DNA of 43,139 nucleotides from Austwickia sp039812465. Its GTDB lineage: Bacteria > Actinomycetota > Actinomycetes > Actinomycetales > Dermatophilaceae. The position numbers were made by a program, and so were the translations under genes. Below, piece by piece: positions 7,811-16,097 of this stretch. The stretch is from assembly GCA_039812465.1 (NCBI GenBank), contig JBDIAS010000007.1:1-43139 (forward strand), given 5' to 3'. The stretch's first letter is position 1. Each line of letters begins with the position of its first letter. A model generated the notes under the pieces. That model did no database searches, was not told the origin of the DNA, and worked only from the letters and a program-made list of their open reading frames with translations.

Positions 7811-8752
7811 TCAGGCCGGCAGGCGGTAGCGGTCCCCGTCCAGCGGCTCGACCAGGCCGTCCTCGATGAGGGCAGCCAGGGCCCGGGACCGCTGCTCCGG
7901 CTCGTCCGGCCAGACCGCCGCCAGGTCCGCGGCGGCCACCGGCGTGTGGGCGTCCCGGAGCACCGCGAGGAGCGCGCCCCGGCACTGCCGGTCGGTGCCG
8001 TGCCACGCCTGCCCTCGCCGCGGCGGGCCGTCGTAGGGCGGGCAGCCGGCGAGACGCCAGGCGCACTGACCCGCGATCGGGCAGACGGTGCAGCGGGGCG
8101 CGGCAGCGGTGCAGACCAGGGCGCCGAGCTCCATGCAGGCCACGTTCCAGACCACGGAGTCGGCCTGGTCGTCCGGCGTCAGGCGCTCCGCCAGCCGGGA
8201 CTCGGCGGCGGTGAGGGCGGGGGCCGGCAGCGCGGCGCCGGACACCACGCGGGCCTGCACCCGCCGGACGTTCGTGTCGACGACGGTCGTGCGGTGGCCG
8301 AACGCGAAGGCCGCGACGGCGGCGGCGGTGTAGACGCCGACCCCGGGCAGCGTCCGCAGCGTCGCCTCCTCGTCGGGTACGGCCCCGTCGTGGTGCTGCA
8401 CGATCTGGCGGGCCGCCTCGTGTAGCCGCAGCGCCCGACGCGGGTAGCCGAGGCGGCCCCAGGCCCGCACGGCCTCGCCGGCCGGCTCGGCCGCGAGGGC
8501 CGCCGGGGTGGGCCAGCGGCGCAACCACTCGCGCCAGGCGGGCTCGACGCGCGCGACCGGGGTCTGTTGCAGCATCACCTCGGAGACCAGCACCCCCCAG
8601 GGGCCGGCGTCGGGGCGGCGCCAGGGCAGGTCGCGCGCGTGGCCCGCGTACCAGCGCAGGACGGCCTCGTGCAGGGCGGCCGCCGAGCGGGCGGCGTACT
8701 CCTGCCGGGTGGGGCGCGCGGACTCGGCCGGGCTCACGCGTGCCGGGTTCAC
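7811..8752 (-). CDS. mutY: A/G-specific adenine glycosylase
   Basis: The 313-residue HhH-GPD glycosylase has catalytic Glu58 in SEVMLQQTP, helix-hairpin-helix LPGVGVYTAAAV (135-146), catalytic Asp159 in VVDTNVRR, and a [4Fe-4S] ligand set C214-X6-C221-X2-C224-X5-C230. It removes adenine mispaired with 8-oxoguanine. The protein ends about 80 residues after the cluster with a winged-helix-like segment instead of a full Nudix-type C-terminal domain, as in other actinobacterial forms. GTG 8752 overlaps the disA stop by four bases, so translation is likely coupled to disA. Confidence 0.94.
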   Translation of the reverse strand: MNPARVSPAESARPTRQEYAARSAAALHEAVLRWYAGHARDLPWRRPDAGPWGVLVSEVMLQQTPVARVEPAWREWLRRWPTPAALAAEPAGEAVRAWGRLGYPRRALRLHEAARQIVQHHDGAVPDEEATLRTLPGVGVYTAAAVAAFAFGHRTTVVDTNVRRVQARVVSGAALPAPALTAAESRLAERLTPDDQADSVVWNVACMELGALVCTAAAPRCTVCPIAGQCAWRLAGCPPYDGPPRRGQAWHGTDRQCRGALLAVLRDAHTPVAAADLAAVWPDEPEQRSRALAALIEDGLVEPLDGDRYRLPA

Positions 8753-9828
8753 GCGTATCGCTCGCCGTTGGCGGTTTCGGCCTCCGCGATGCGGGCCAGC
8801 CCGGTCCGGATCGCGCTGGCCCGGGTCTCGCCGACGCCCTCGACCGTCATCAGCTCGTCGAGCCCGGCGGTCAGCAGCGGTTGCAGGCCCCCGAAGTGCT
8901 CGACGAGGCGCTCGGCCACCGAGCGCGGCAGCCGGGGGATGCGGGCGAGCAGCCGGTGCCCCCACGGGCTGGTCGGCTCGTCCAGGGCCTCGGGGGTGGC
9001 GGGGTAGCCGACCGTGGCCGCGACCCCGGCGAGGTCCAGCATCTCGGGGCCGGTCAGGGCGGCGAGGCAGGTCAGGGTCCCCTCGAGGGTCCGCCAGCCG
9101 TCGTCCTGCAGGTAGTCGCCCACGACCAGCTCGCGCTGGCGGCTCACCCCCCGGGTGAGCTCGTCGGACTGCAGCGCGATCAGGCGGCCATCCGAGCCGA
9201 GCTCCAGCACGAAGGCCGAGACCTCCTCGCTGATCCGGCGGACCATCTCGTGGCGTTGGACGACCAGCGCGACGTCGCGCACGGTGACGGCGTCGGTCAC
9301 CTCGAGCGTGGACAGGGTGGCGGTGACCTCGTCGAGCCGGGTGCGGTACCGCTCCAACGTGGCGAGGGCCTGGTGGGCCTTGGCCAGGATGACGGTGGGC
9401 TCCTCCAGGAGGTAGCGCCGGGTCCCGACGTACAGCGCGATGATCTGCATCGACTTGCTCACCGAGATGACCGGGAGCCCGGCTTGCTTGGCGACCCGCT
9501 CGGCCGTGCGGTGCCGGGTGCCGGTCTCGCTGCTCTCGATCGAGGGGTCGGGCACCAGGTGGGTGTTGGCGCGCACGATCCGGCCGGCGTCGCGGTCGAG
9601 GATGATCGCGCCGTCCATCTTGGCCAGCTCACGCAGCCGGGTCGCGGAGAACTCGATGTCGATGGGGAAGCCGCCGGCGCACAGCTTCTCGACCGCCTTG
9701 TCGTACCCCAGCACGATCAGCCCCCCGGTCCGTCCCCTCAGGATCCGTTCCAGGCCGTCGCGCAGCTCGGTGCCCGGGGCCACGGCGGCCAGGGTGGCGC
9801 GCAGCAGCTCGTCGTCGCTGCGCTCCAT
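8749..9828 (-). CDS. disA: DNA integrity scanning diadenylate cyclase DisA
   Basis: The 359-residue protein has an N-terminal DAC domain with DGA at 72-74 and GTRHRTAE at 103-110 (the catalytic RHR motif). A helical linker follows, then C-terminal helix-hairpin-helix segments around LARIPRLPRSVAERLVEHFGG and ELMTVEGVGETRASAIRTGL. It makes c-di-AMP from two ATP and scans branched DNA; RadA is known to affect DisA activity in Bacillus and mycobacteria. A good ribosome site GGGAGG lies 5 bases before ATG 9828. It sits between radA (130 bases upstream) and mutY (overlapping). Confidence 0.96.
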   Translation of the reverse strand: MERSDDELLRATLAAVAPGTELRDGLERILRGRTGGLIVLGYDKAVEKLCAGGFPIDIEFSATRLRELAKMDGAIILDRDAGRIVRANTHLVPDPSIESSETGTRHRTAERVAKQAGLPVISVSKSMQIIALYVGTRRYLLEEPTVILAKAHQALATLERYRTRLDEVTATLSTLEVTDAVTVRDVALVVQRHEMVRRISEEVSAFVLELGSDGRLIALQSDELTRGVSRQRELVVGDYLQDDGWRTLEGTLTCLAALTGPEMLDLAGVAATVGYPATPEALDEPTSPWGHRLLARIPRLPRSVAERLVEHFGGLQPLLTAGLDELMTVEGVGETRASAIRTGLARIAEAETANGERYA

Positions 9829-9957
9829 GACCGCCTCCCACCCGTGCTCTCCCCCGGCTCCCCACCGATGCTACGGGCGGTCGTCCCTGCTGCCCGCGGC
9901 CCGACACCCCCGCCGCCCATGCGGATTCGGCACGGTGCGACCCCCGCAGCCCGGATG

Positions 9958-11508
9958 CTACCCGGCTCGCAGGACGGCCTGCACGGCGTGCGTCACGTCG
10001 GACACCTCCAGCACCTCCATCCCCACGGGAACGGCCCACTCGGACAGCGCGGCTTCGGGGACGGCTGCCAGGTGCCGTCCGACCGCCGCATCGGGTCCTC
10101 GCCCCGCCCCCGCGTCGAGGGGTAGCCCCGTCGGCACGGGCGCCCTCTGGGTCCCCTGCCCGGGCGGCCTTTGTCCGGGGGTTCCCTGCCTGGGGGTCTT
10201 CGCGCGTCCGTTGCGGTCCGCGAGGGACCCGGTGGGCACGAGCGCCCGTACGAACCCGATGCGAGCCGCCTCGGCGAGCCGGCGCGGGACCCCGCTCACC
10301 GACCGCACCTCGCCGGCGAGTCCGACCTCGCCGAGCACGATCGTGCTCGAGGGGAGCGGCCGATCCAGGATCGAGCCCGCCATCGCGAGCGCCACCGCGA
10401 GGTCGGCCGCGGGCTCGGTCACCCGGACGCCGCCCACGGTCGAGATGTAGGCGTCGCAGGAGCGGACCGGGAGGCGCACGCGGCGGTCCAGCACGGCGAG
10501 CAGCATCGCGGCCCGAGAGGAGTCGAGGCCCGAGGTGGTCCGTCGCGGTGCGGGGGCGTTCGTCGGCGCGAGCAGGGCCTGCACTTCGGCGACCAGCGGG
10601 CGCCGTCCCTCCAGCGTGACGGTCACGGCGGTGCCCGGGACCACCAGGTCCCGGCTGCTGAGGAACAGCCCACTCGGGTCGGCGAGTCCCTCGATCCCGG
10701 TCTCGGTGAGGTCGAAGCAGCCGACGTCGTCGGTGGGCCCGTACCGGTTCTTCACCGCGCGGACCAGCCGGAGCCGGGAGTGCCGCTCGCCCTCGAACTG
10801 CACGACCACGTCCACCAGGTGCTCCAGGACGCGGGGGCCCGCGATCGAGCCGTCCTTGGTCACGTGCCCCACCAGGAGCGTCGCGAGGTCCCGGCGTTTG
10901 GCCTGCTGGATCAGGCTGGCCGCGACCTCGCGCACCTGCGCGACGTTGCCGGCCGAGCCGTCCACCTCCGCCGAGGAGATCGTCTGAACGGAGTCGACCA
11001 CGAGAAGGTCGGGCTTCAGCCGATCCAACTGAGCCAGGACGGCGCCCAGGTCGGTCTCGGCCGCCAGGTAGAGGCGCGGCGCGAGGGCGCCGATCCGCTC
11101 GGCCCGCAGGCGGACCTGCGCGGCCGACTCCTCGCCGGTGACGTAGAGCACCGTGCGCTCGTGCCGCGCGGCCCGGGCGGCCACGTCCAACAGCAGGGTC
11201 GACTTCCCGATGCCCGGCTCGCCCGCGACGAGCACGACCGCCCCACTCACCAGGCCGCCGCCGAGCACGCGGTCCAGCTCCCAAACACCGGTAGGCCGAG
11301 CCCGCGCCGGCTCGGCGTCGACCTGGTCGATCGGCAGCGCGGGGCGGTCCAGGCGGGAGGCGGGGGCCGGCGCGCCCGCCTGCTCCTCGACCGTGCCCCA
11401 GGCCTGGCACTCCCCGCACCGGCCGGTCCACTTGGCCGCGGTCCAGCCGCACTCCGTGCACCGGTATCCGGCGCTGGTCCGGGATCGGGCCGTCGATGCT
11501 CTGCTCAT
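9958..11508 (-). CDS. radA: DNA repair protein RadA
   Basis: The 516-residue protein has a zinc finger C17-X2-C20-X10-C31-X2-C34, Walker A GEPGIGKS (96-103), Walker B LLVVDS, the RadA motif KNRYG (253-257; KNRFG in most homologues, so Phe to Tyr) and a C-terminal Lon-protease-like domain. By family it drives branch migration in recombination. Between the last conserved blocks is a Pro/Gly/Gln-rich insertion of about 40 residues (near 425-465) not expected in the fold. ATG 11508 is chosen because TAGCGT ends 7 bases upstream; an open frame extends to 11676 but lacks family sequence. Confidence 0.95.
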   Translation of the reverse strand: MSRASTARSRTSAGYRCTECGWTAAKWTGRCGECQAWGTVEEQAGAPAPASRLDRPALPIDQVDAEPARARPTGVWELDRVLGGGLVSGAVVLVAGEPGIGKSTLLLDVAARAARHERTVLYVTGEESAAQVRLRAERIGALAPRLYLAAETDLGAVLAQLDRLKPDLLVVDSVQTISSAEVDGSAGNVAQVREVAASLIQQAKRRDLATLLVGHVTKDGSIAGPRVLEHLVDVVVQFEGERHSRLRLVRAVKNRYGPTDDVGCFDLTETGIEGLADPSGLFLSSRDLVVPGTAVTVTLEGRRPLVAEVQALLAPTNAPAPRRTTSGLDSSRAAMLLAVLDRRVRLPVRSCDAYISTVGGVRVTEPAADLAVALAMAGSILDRPLPSSTIVLGEVGLAGEVRSVSGVPRRLAEAARIGFVRALVPTGSLADRNGRAKTPRQGTPGQRPPGQGTQRAPVPTGLPLDAGAGRGPDAAVGRHLAAVPEAALSEWAVPVGMEVLEVSDVTHAVQAVLRAG

Positions 11509-11515
11509 GCGCGGG

Positions 11516-11521
11516 ACGCTA
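11516..11521 (-). promoter_or_regulatory. -10 box of predicted leaderless radA mRNA
   Basis: TAGCGT on the minus strand, 7 bases before the radA ATG. The same hexamer and spacing precede znuA (6128) and the gene starting at 16679. Confidence 0.55.
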
Positions 11522-11527
11522 GCCGGG

Positions 11528-11643
11528 CGCACCGACAACGCTCGGCACGCACGTACGCGCGGACAACACCCGCCCGCAGGTACGCACCGACAGCGCTCGG
11601 CCCGCCCGCGCCAGCCACAACGGGCGCGCCAGCCACCACGGGC
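11528..11643. repeat. Short direct repeats upstream of radA
   Basis: A 17-base word (11529-11545) recurs at 11584-11600 with one mismatch, and an 18-base word at 11608-11625 is followed directly by a copy at 11626-11643 with one mismatch. They fill the gap between the radA promoter and the stop of the methyltransferase gene. Confidence 0.7.
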
Positions 11644-11660
11644 GGGCGTCGCTGGACGCG

Positions 11661-12509
11661 CTAGTAGCGGCTCCACCGAAGGTTCGCCGCGTAATCGACC
11701 TCACGGCCCGGGTGGGAGGCCAGGAACGCCTCGGCCACGGCCGGGGAGAAGTCGATCCGCACCACGGCCTCGAAGTCGGCGCGGCTTTCCATCCGCCAGT
11801 GCATCGCGATCCGCTCGCGCGCGAAGCCCCGGCGCCGCCAGAAGCGCTCGATCGCCGCCGGGTCGTGCCGGGGGTTGTCGCGGGCGAACCAGAGGCCGTG
11901 CGTCGAGGCGGTCGCGTCGATGTCGATGACGAAGGCGGTCCCGCCGGGCCGCAGGACCCGGGCCAGCTCGGCCAGCCCCGGCTCGCAGCCGGGCCCGAAG
12001 AAGTACGCCCAGCGGGCGTGCGCGATGTCCACGCTGTGATCTGGCAGCGGGAGCGCCTGCGCGGTCCCCTCGAGCACCCGTACGGGGGCCTTCCTTCCCT
12101 CGTCCCCTACCGCGCCGGGCGCACCGCGTCGCGCGGCTTGCAGGCGATCCCGTGCGCCCGCCACGCGATCCCGAGCCGCGGCCACCAGACCGGGGTGCGG
12201 CTCGACGCCCGTGATCGAACCGCGCGCCCCGACCAGCTCCGCGAAGAGCGGCAGGTGGAAGCCGGAGCCGCACCCGATGTCCAGCACGTCCGCGCCGGAG
12301 AAGTCGGCGCGTCGCGTCATCGCCGCCACCAGGAGCCCGTCCGGGTCGGCGGCGCGGTTCTCGATCTCGTAGACGTCCGGGTGGTACCAGATGTTCGGCG
12401 AGGGGGTGGCCCACGCCAGCGCCGTACTGGGGCCGCGCAGCCCCATGTCTAGCCCCGTGAGCCCAGGCGCTCCGTTGCCCAGCTCATGGGTGAAGTTCAG
12501 GAAAAGCAT
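11661..12509 (-). CDS. Class I SAM-dependent methyltransferase
   Basis: The 282-residue protein has the SAM-binding motif I VLDIGCGSGFHLPLF (about residues 75-89), motif II acidic residue in ITGVEPH, and a later LPLPDHSVDIAHARWAYFFGPG and ELARVLRPGGTAFVIDID, typical of Methyltransf_11/25 proteins of UbiE type. The substrate is not evident; the motif around HARWAYFFG and the C-terminal aromatic residues do not identify one. ATG 12509 overlaps the stop of the Cys-rich Rv0495c-like gene (TGATG); a GTG one codon earlier is an alternative. The two are therefore co-transcribed, probably from the 13380 promoter. Confidence 0.85.
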   Translation of the reverse strand: MLFLNFTHELGNGAPGLTGLDMGLRGPSTALAWATPSPNIWYHPDVYEIENRAADPDGLLVAAMTRRADFSGADVLDIGCGSGFHLPLFAELVGARGSITGVEPHPGLVAAARDRVAGARDRLQAARRGAPGAVGDEGRKAPVRVLEGTAQALPLPDHSVDIAHARWAYFFGPGCEPGLAELARVLRPGGTAFVIDIDATASTHGLWFARDNPRHDPAAIERFWRRRGFARERIAMHWRMESRADFEAVVRIDFSPAVAEAFLASHPGREVDYAANLRWSRY

Positions 12510-13372
12510 CACACGTCCCGGGCGGCCACCGTCGCCGGGTGCGTGAGGCGGTCGGCCTCCGCGCCGTCCACACGGGCCAGAGCCTCCACAGCCGCCAGGT
12601 GCGCCCCACAGTGGCGGGCCAACTCCTCGTAAGCCTCCTCACCCATGAGGGCGATCAGCTCCGGCGCCGCTGAGCGAAACAGCGGTTGCTCGCCGGTGTG
12701 CGCCAGCGGCGAGCCGGTGCAGTACCAGTGCAGGTCGTGTCCGCCGGCTCCCCAGCCGCGCCGGTCGTACTCGCCCAGCGTGACCTCCAGGTAGCGCTCG
12801 CCGTCCGGCAAGCGCACACGCCTGTACGCCCGCCGAATCGGCAGTTGCCAGCACACGTCCGGCTTGACCGCGTGCGGCTCCAGGTGATGGGCGAGCGCGT
12901 ACTGGTGCAACGCGCAACCCGCGCCGGTCGCGAAGCCTGCGCGGTTGAGCAGGACGCAGGCCCCGTCCGACAGCGCGGTCTTCAGCTCCGGCTCGGCGTC
13001 GGGCGGATCGCCCTCGTCCGGCGCGGCCTCCTCTAGCCAGTCGTCCGGTCCCGGACAGGCGTCGCGGAGCTGCCACTCTGTCGGCCCGAGCGACTCCACC
13101 ACCTGGCGGACCCGGGCCACGTCGTCGGCGTCGGTGAAGTGCGCGCCGAGCGCGCAGCAGCCGTCGTCCGGACGGGTCGGCTCGATCCCGGGGCAGCCGG
13201 CGCCGAAAACGCACCGATACCGCGAGGTCAGCCACGTCAGGTCGCATCGGTAGCGCTGGGCGCTCTCGCTCGGGTCCACGAACTCCACCCAGGTGCGCGG
13301 CGTGTCCAGCGGGACCTCCGCGAGCCGAGCGGGCGCGGCGGCCGGGTCGGCGGCACGGTGGTGGGCTGACAC
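12509..13372 (-). CDS. Conserved Cys-rich protein of the Rv0495c family
   Basis: The 287-residue protein lacks signal peptide or membrane helices. Cysteines cluster: C43, C54, C60, then the adjacent pair C72-C73 in TRPDDGCCALGAHF, C106, and three more in GACVLLNRAGFATGAGCALHQYAL and KPDVCWQLPIRR. The pattern looks metal-binding (Zn or Fe-S) and recalls YkgJ-like chelating proteins. I assign it to the Rv0495c family by sequence memory and by its position divergent from ppx, as in M. tuberculosis. Function is not known to me from sequence. GTG 13372 is chosen because TACAGT lies 7 bases before it; a GTG at 13381 overlaps that box. Confidence 0.85.
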   Translation of the reverse strand: MSAHHRAADPAAAPARLAEVPLDTPRTWVEFVDPSESAQRYRCDLTWLTSRYRCVFGAGCPGIEPTRPDDGCCALGAHFTDADDVARVRQVVESLGPTEWQLRDACPGPDDWLEEAAPDEGDPPDAEPELKTALSDGACVLLNRAGFATGAGCALHQYALAHHLEPHAVKPDVCWQLPIRRAYRRVRLPDGERYLEVTLGEYDRRGWGAGGHDLHWYCTGSPLAHTGEQPLFRSAAPELIALMGEEAYEELARHCGAHLAAVEALARVDGAEADRLTHPATVAARDV

Positions 13373-13379
13373 GGCAGCC

Positions 13380-13385
13380 ACTGTA
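13380..13385 (-). promoter_or_regulatory. -10 box of predicted leaderless mRNA for the Cys-rich gene
   Basis: TACAGT on the minus strand, 7 bases before GTG 13372. Its expected -35 position (about 13403-13408) lies over the ppx start codon. Confidence 0.55.
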
Positions 13386-13393
13386 GGGCGCGA

Positions 13394-13399
13394 TAGGTT
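13394..13399 (+). promoter_or_regulatory. -10 box of predicted leaderless ppx mRNA
   Basis: TAGGTT, 6 bases before ATG 13406. Its expected -35 (about 13370-13376) lies over the start codon of the divergent Cys-rich gene. No good -35 match is seen. Confidence 0.5.
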
Positions 13400-13405
13400 G
13401 CGCCC

Positions 13406-14338
13406 ATGCGTATGGGTGTCATCGACGTCGGGTCGAATACGGTCCACCTGCTCGCAGTCGACGCCTACTGGGGAGCTCACCCCCTGCCCGCCTCCTCGCA
13501 CAAGATGACGCTCCGGCTCGCGGAGTTCACGCAGGACGACGGGTCGATCAGCAACTACGGGCGGGACACGCTGATCAAGTTCGTCCGCGAGTGCACCGAG
13601 AAGTCCGAGGACTGGGGGATCGAGAAGCTCTTCGGGTTCGCGACCAGCGCCATCCGAGAGGCCCCCAACGGTGACGACGTGCTCGCCGCCGTCACGAGCG
13701 CGACCGGCATCGCGCTGAAGGTGCTGCCGGGGGAGGACGAGTCCCGGCTCACCTTCCTCGCGGCGCGGCGCTGGTTCGGCTGGTCCGCGGGCCGGCTCTT
13801 CCTCGTGGACATCGGGGGAGGCTCGCTGGAGCTGGCGAGCGGGATCGACGAGGATCCCGACGTCGCCCTGAGCCTCCCGCTGGGGGCCGGGCGGGTGACC
13901 CGCGAGCGCCTCGAGGGAGACCCGCCGAAGCCGACCCTGGTCAAGGAGGTACGCAAGGAGATCCGTACCGACATCGCTCGAGTGATGCGCGAGCTCACCA
14001 AGGCGGGCAAGCCGGACGTGTTCGTGGGCACGTCGAAGACGATCCGATCGCTGGCCCGGCTCTGCGGCGCCGCCCCGAGCGACCAGGGGCAGTACGTGCG
14101 CCGCGCCCTCGATCGCAGCGACCTGCACGACGTGACGAAGAAGCTCGGCAAGATGACGGCGGCGCAGCGCGCCGGCCTGCCGGGGGTCTCGGCGGACCGT
14201 TGCCATCAGGTGCTGGCCGGCGCGTTGGTCGTCGAGGCCGTGATGGACATCGTGGGGATCGAGACGCTGGTGGTCTGCCCGTGGGCGCTGCGCGAGGGCG
14301 TCATCCTGCAGCGGCTGGACCTGATCCCGGCGCCCTGA
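13406..14338 (+). CDS. ppx: Ppx/GppA-family exopolyphosphatase
   Basis: The 310-residue protein of the ASKHA fold has phosphate 1 motif GVIDVGSNTVHLL (4-16), FATSAIREAPN, phosphate 2 motif LVDIGGGSLELASG (about 133-146) and VGTSKTIRSLARL. The length matches the short actinobacterial form (M. tuberculosis Rv0496) that lacks the C-terminal HD domain of E. coli Ppx. It should release phosphate from polyphosphate or hydrolyse (p)ppGpp. An alternative ATG lies two codons downstream (13412). It is divergent from the Cys-rich gene with only 33 bases between start codons. Confidence 0.93.
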   Translation: MRMGVIDVGSNTVHLLAVDAYWGAHPLPASSHKMTLRLAEFTQDDGSISNYGRDTLIKFVRECTEKSEDWGIEKLFGFATSAIREAPNGDDVLAAVTSATGIALKVLPGEDESRLTFLAARRWFGWSAGRLFLVDIGGGSLELASGIDEDPDVALSLPLGAGRVTRERLEGDPPKPTLVKEVRKEIRTDIARVMRELTKAGKPDVFVGTSKTIRSLARLCGAAPSDQGQYVRRALDRSDLHDVTKKLGKMTAAQRAGLPGVSADRCHQVLAGALVVEAVMDIVGIETLVVCPWALREGVILQRLDLIPAP

Positions 14339-14491
14339 CACGCCCGGACCCCATACCCGACCACGCCTCGGCCCCGTCTCGACGCCATCCTGAGGTCGCG
14401 ACCCGACCTCGCGCCTGCGCGGTGACGGAGCGTCGCGTCGCGGACGCGCGCGCGTCCCTCGCACGTGTGGTTGGCGTCACATTCGTCTCGG

Positions 14492-14497
14492 TAGTCT
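14492..14497 (+). promoter_or_regulatory. -10 box of predicted leaderless TIM-barrel gene mRNA
   Basis: TAGTCT, 7 bases before ATG 14505, with TTGGCG at 14471-14476 as a possible -35 (15-base spacer, short). No Shine-Dalgarno is present. Confidence 0.55.
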
Positions 14498-14504
14498 GAG
14501 CGCC

Positions 14505-15437
14505 ATGACCAGCGACGCGCGCGGCTCCCGAATCCGGGTGACCTTGTCGTGCTCGTCGGTCTACCCGCTCGGGTGCGAGGCCGGGTTCGCGACCGCCGCG
14601 CGGCTCGGCTACGACGGCGTCGAGGTGATGGTGCTCGGGGACCCGCTCACGCAGGACGCGGGGGTCCTGCGCGGGTACGCGGACAAGCACGGCGTGCCGG
14701 TCCTGTCGATCCACGCGCCGACCCTGCTGATCAGCCAGCGGGTCTGGGGGACGACGGACCCGTGGACCAAGGTCGACCGCTCGATCGAGCTGGCCCACGA
14801 CGTGGGCGCGGAGGTCGTGGTCGTGCACCCGCCGTTTCGCTGGCAGCGTGACTACGCGAGCGGGTTCACCGACGGCGTGGCCGAGCGCGAGGACCGCACG
14901 GCGATGCGGCTGGCGGTCGAGAACATGTTTCCGTGGCGGGCCCGCAACACCGACATCCAGGTTTATCTGCCCGGCTGGGATCCGGTCCCGCACCCGTACG
15001 ACAACGTCACCCTCGACCTGTCGCACACCGCGACGGCGGGCAGCGACGCGCTCGCCATGCAGGCGGCGCTCGGCGGGCGGCTCTCCCATGTGCACATGGC
15101 CGACGGGTCCGGGTCGTTCATGGACGAGCACCTCGTGCCGGGGCGGGGGACCCAACCGTGCGGTGAGTTCCTCTCCCGGTTGCCGGAGATTGGGTACGAG
15201 GGCGTGGTGTGCCTGGAGGTCGGAACGCGCCGCGCCACCCCGGAACAGCGGGAGCTCGACCTGCTGGAGGCGTTGGCGTTCGTACGTCTTCACCTGGGCC
15301 AGCCGCCGGACGTGGCGCCGCCCACGTACTCGTACGTGGCGCGCCCGACCACGATGCGCGCGGCCGCCGCCCGCCGCCGGGAGCGACGCGAGGACCGGCG
15401 CGACCGGAGGGCCGCGCGGCGGCGCCTGCGCGGTTGA
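14505..15437 (+). CDS. Sugar phosphate isomerase/epimerase-type TIM-barrel protein (Rv0498-like)
   Basis: The 310-residue protein of the AP-endonuclease-2/xylose isomerase-like fold has SIHAPTLL, VVVHPPFRWQ, VENMFPWRAR, NVTLDLSHTATAG, SHVHMADGSG and GVVCLEVGT, placing Glu, Asp/His and Glu metal ligands at the expected strand ends. It corresponds in sequence and order to M. tuberculosis Rv0498. No substrate is established to my knowledge. The last 40 residues are very Arg-rich and basic, outside the barrel, and might bind nucleic acid or be disordered. The macro-domain gene follows after 31 bases, likely in the same transcript. Confidence 0.85.
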   Translation: MTSDARGSRIRVTLSCSSVYPLGCEAGFATAARLGYDGVEVMVLGDPLTQDAGVLRGYADKHGVPVLSIHAPTLLISQRVWGTTDPWTKVDRSIELAHDVGAEVVVVHPPFRWQRDYASGFTDGVAEREDRTAMRLAVENMFPWRARNTDIQVYLPGWDPVPHPYDNVTLDLSHTATAGSDALAMQAALGGRLSHVHMADGSGSFMDEHLVPGRGTQPCGEFLSRLPEIGYEGVVCLEVGTRRATPEQRELDLLEALAFVRLHLGQPPDVAPPTYSYVARPTTMRAAAARRRERREDRRDRRAARRRLRG

Positions 15438-15468
15438 ACCCCGCACCCCCACTTCCCGAGGAGCACCC

Positions 15469-15993
15469 ATGGAGATCTCGCTGGCCCAGGGCGACATCAC
15501 AACCTGGCAGGTGGACGCCATCGTCAACGCCGCCAACAGCTCACTGCTCGGCGGGGGCGGCGTCGACGGCGCGATCCACCGGGCCGGGGGCGGCGCGATC
15601 CTCGCCGAGTGCCGGCGGCTGCGGGAGGGCCCGTACGCGGCGGGGCTGCCCACCGGGCAGGCGGTGGCGACCACGGGCGGGAACCTGCACGCCACGTACG
15701 TGATCCACACGGTCGGCCCGGTCTACGCCGCGGGCGACGACCGGACCGAGTTGTTGCGCGACTGCTACCGCAACAGCCTGCGGGTCGCCGACGAGATCGA
15801 GGCGCGGACGGTGGCCTTCCCGCTCATCTCGGCCGGCGTGTACGGCTGGCCGAAGGAGGACGCCGTCCGCCAGGCGCTCGCGACCCTGGCGAGCACCCCG
15901 ACCCAGGTGGAGGCGGCCACGCTGGTGCTCTTCGACGCGGCCCTGCTGTCACTCGCGCAGCGGGTCCACGGCGAGCTGCACGCGGGCGGCTGA
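15469..15993 (+). CDS. Macro-domain ADP-ribose/O-acetyl-ADP-ribose deacetylase
   Basis: The 174-residue single macro domain has the ADP-ribose signatures DAIVNAANSSLLGGGGVDG (16-34, with Asn20 and Asn23), GGNLHATYVIHTVGPVY and FPLISAGVYGWP. This is the MacroD/YmdB class, which removes ADP-ribose from Asp/Glu or deacetylates O-acetyl-ADP-ribose; the catalytic Asn and Asp are present. A strong ribosome site GAGGAG (15458-15463) precedes ATG 15469. The reading frame is open far upstream, but that part shadows the TIM-barrel gene. No PARP-like partner is visible nearby, so it is not part of an obvious DarTG-type toxin system. Confidence 0.92.
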   Translation: MEISLAQGDITTWQVDAIVNAANSSLLGGGGVDGAIHRAGGGAILAECRRLREGPYAAGLPTGQAVATTGGNLHATYVIHTVGPVYAAGDDRTELLRDCYRNSLRVADEIEARTVAFPLISAGVYGWPKEDAVRQALATLASTPTQVEAATLVLFDAALLSLAQRVHGELHAGG

Positions 15994-16097
15994 GCCCGCG
16001 CCGCGGCTGGTGCCCGCACCGGCTCGACATCGCGCTCGGGCCCGCTGCTTCCGCTGCTCAGTCTCTGCGACCGAAGTTCAGTCTCTGCGACCGCTGC

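Noticed and set aside
8740..10125. Long rightward frame antisense to disA
   Set aside because: A mirror of GC-rich codon bias on the opposite strand; DisA motifs are unambiguous on the minus strand.
13237..14464. Upstream extension of the Cys-rich gene to 14464
   Set aside because: The extension lies antisense to ppx and passes through the divergent promoters; family similarity begins after 13372.
15469..15993. DarG-like antitoxin role for the macro-domain protein
   Set aside because: No DarT-like ADP-ribosyltransferase or other toxin is adjacent; the neighbour is a metabolic TIM-barrel gene.
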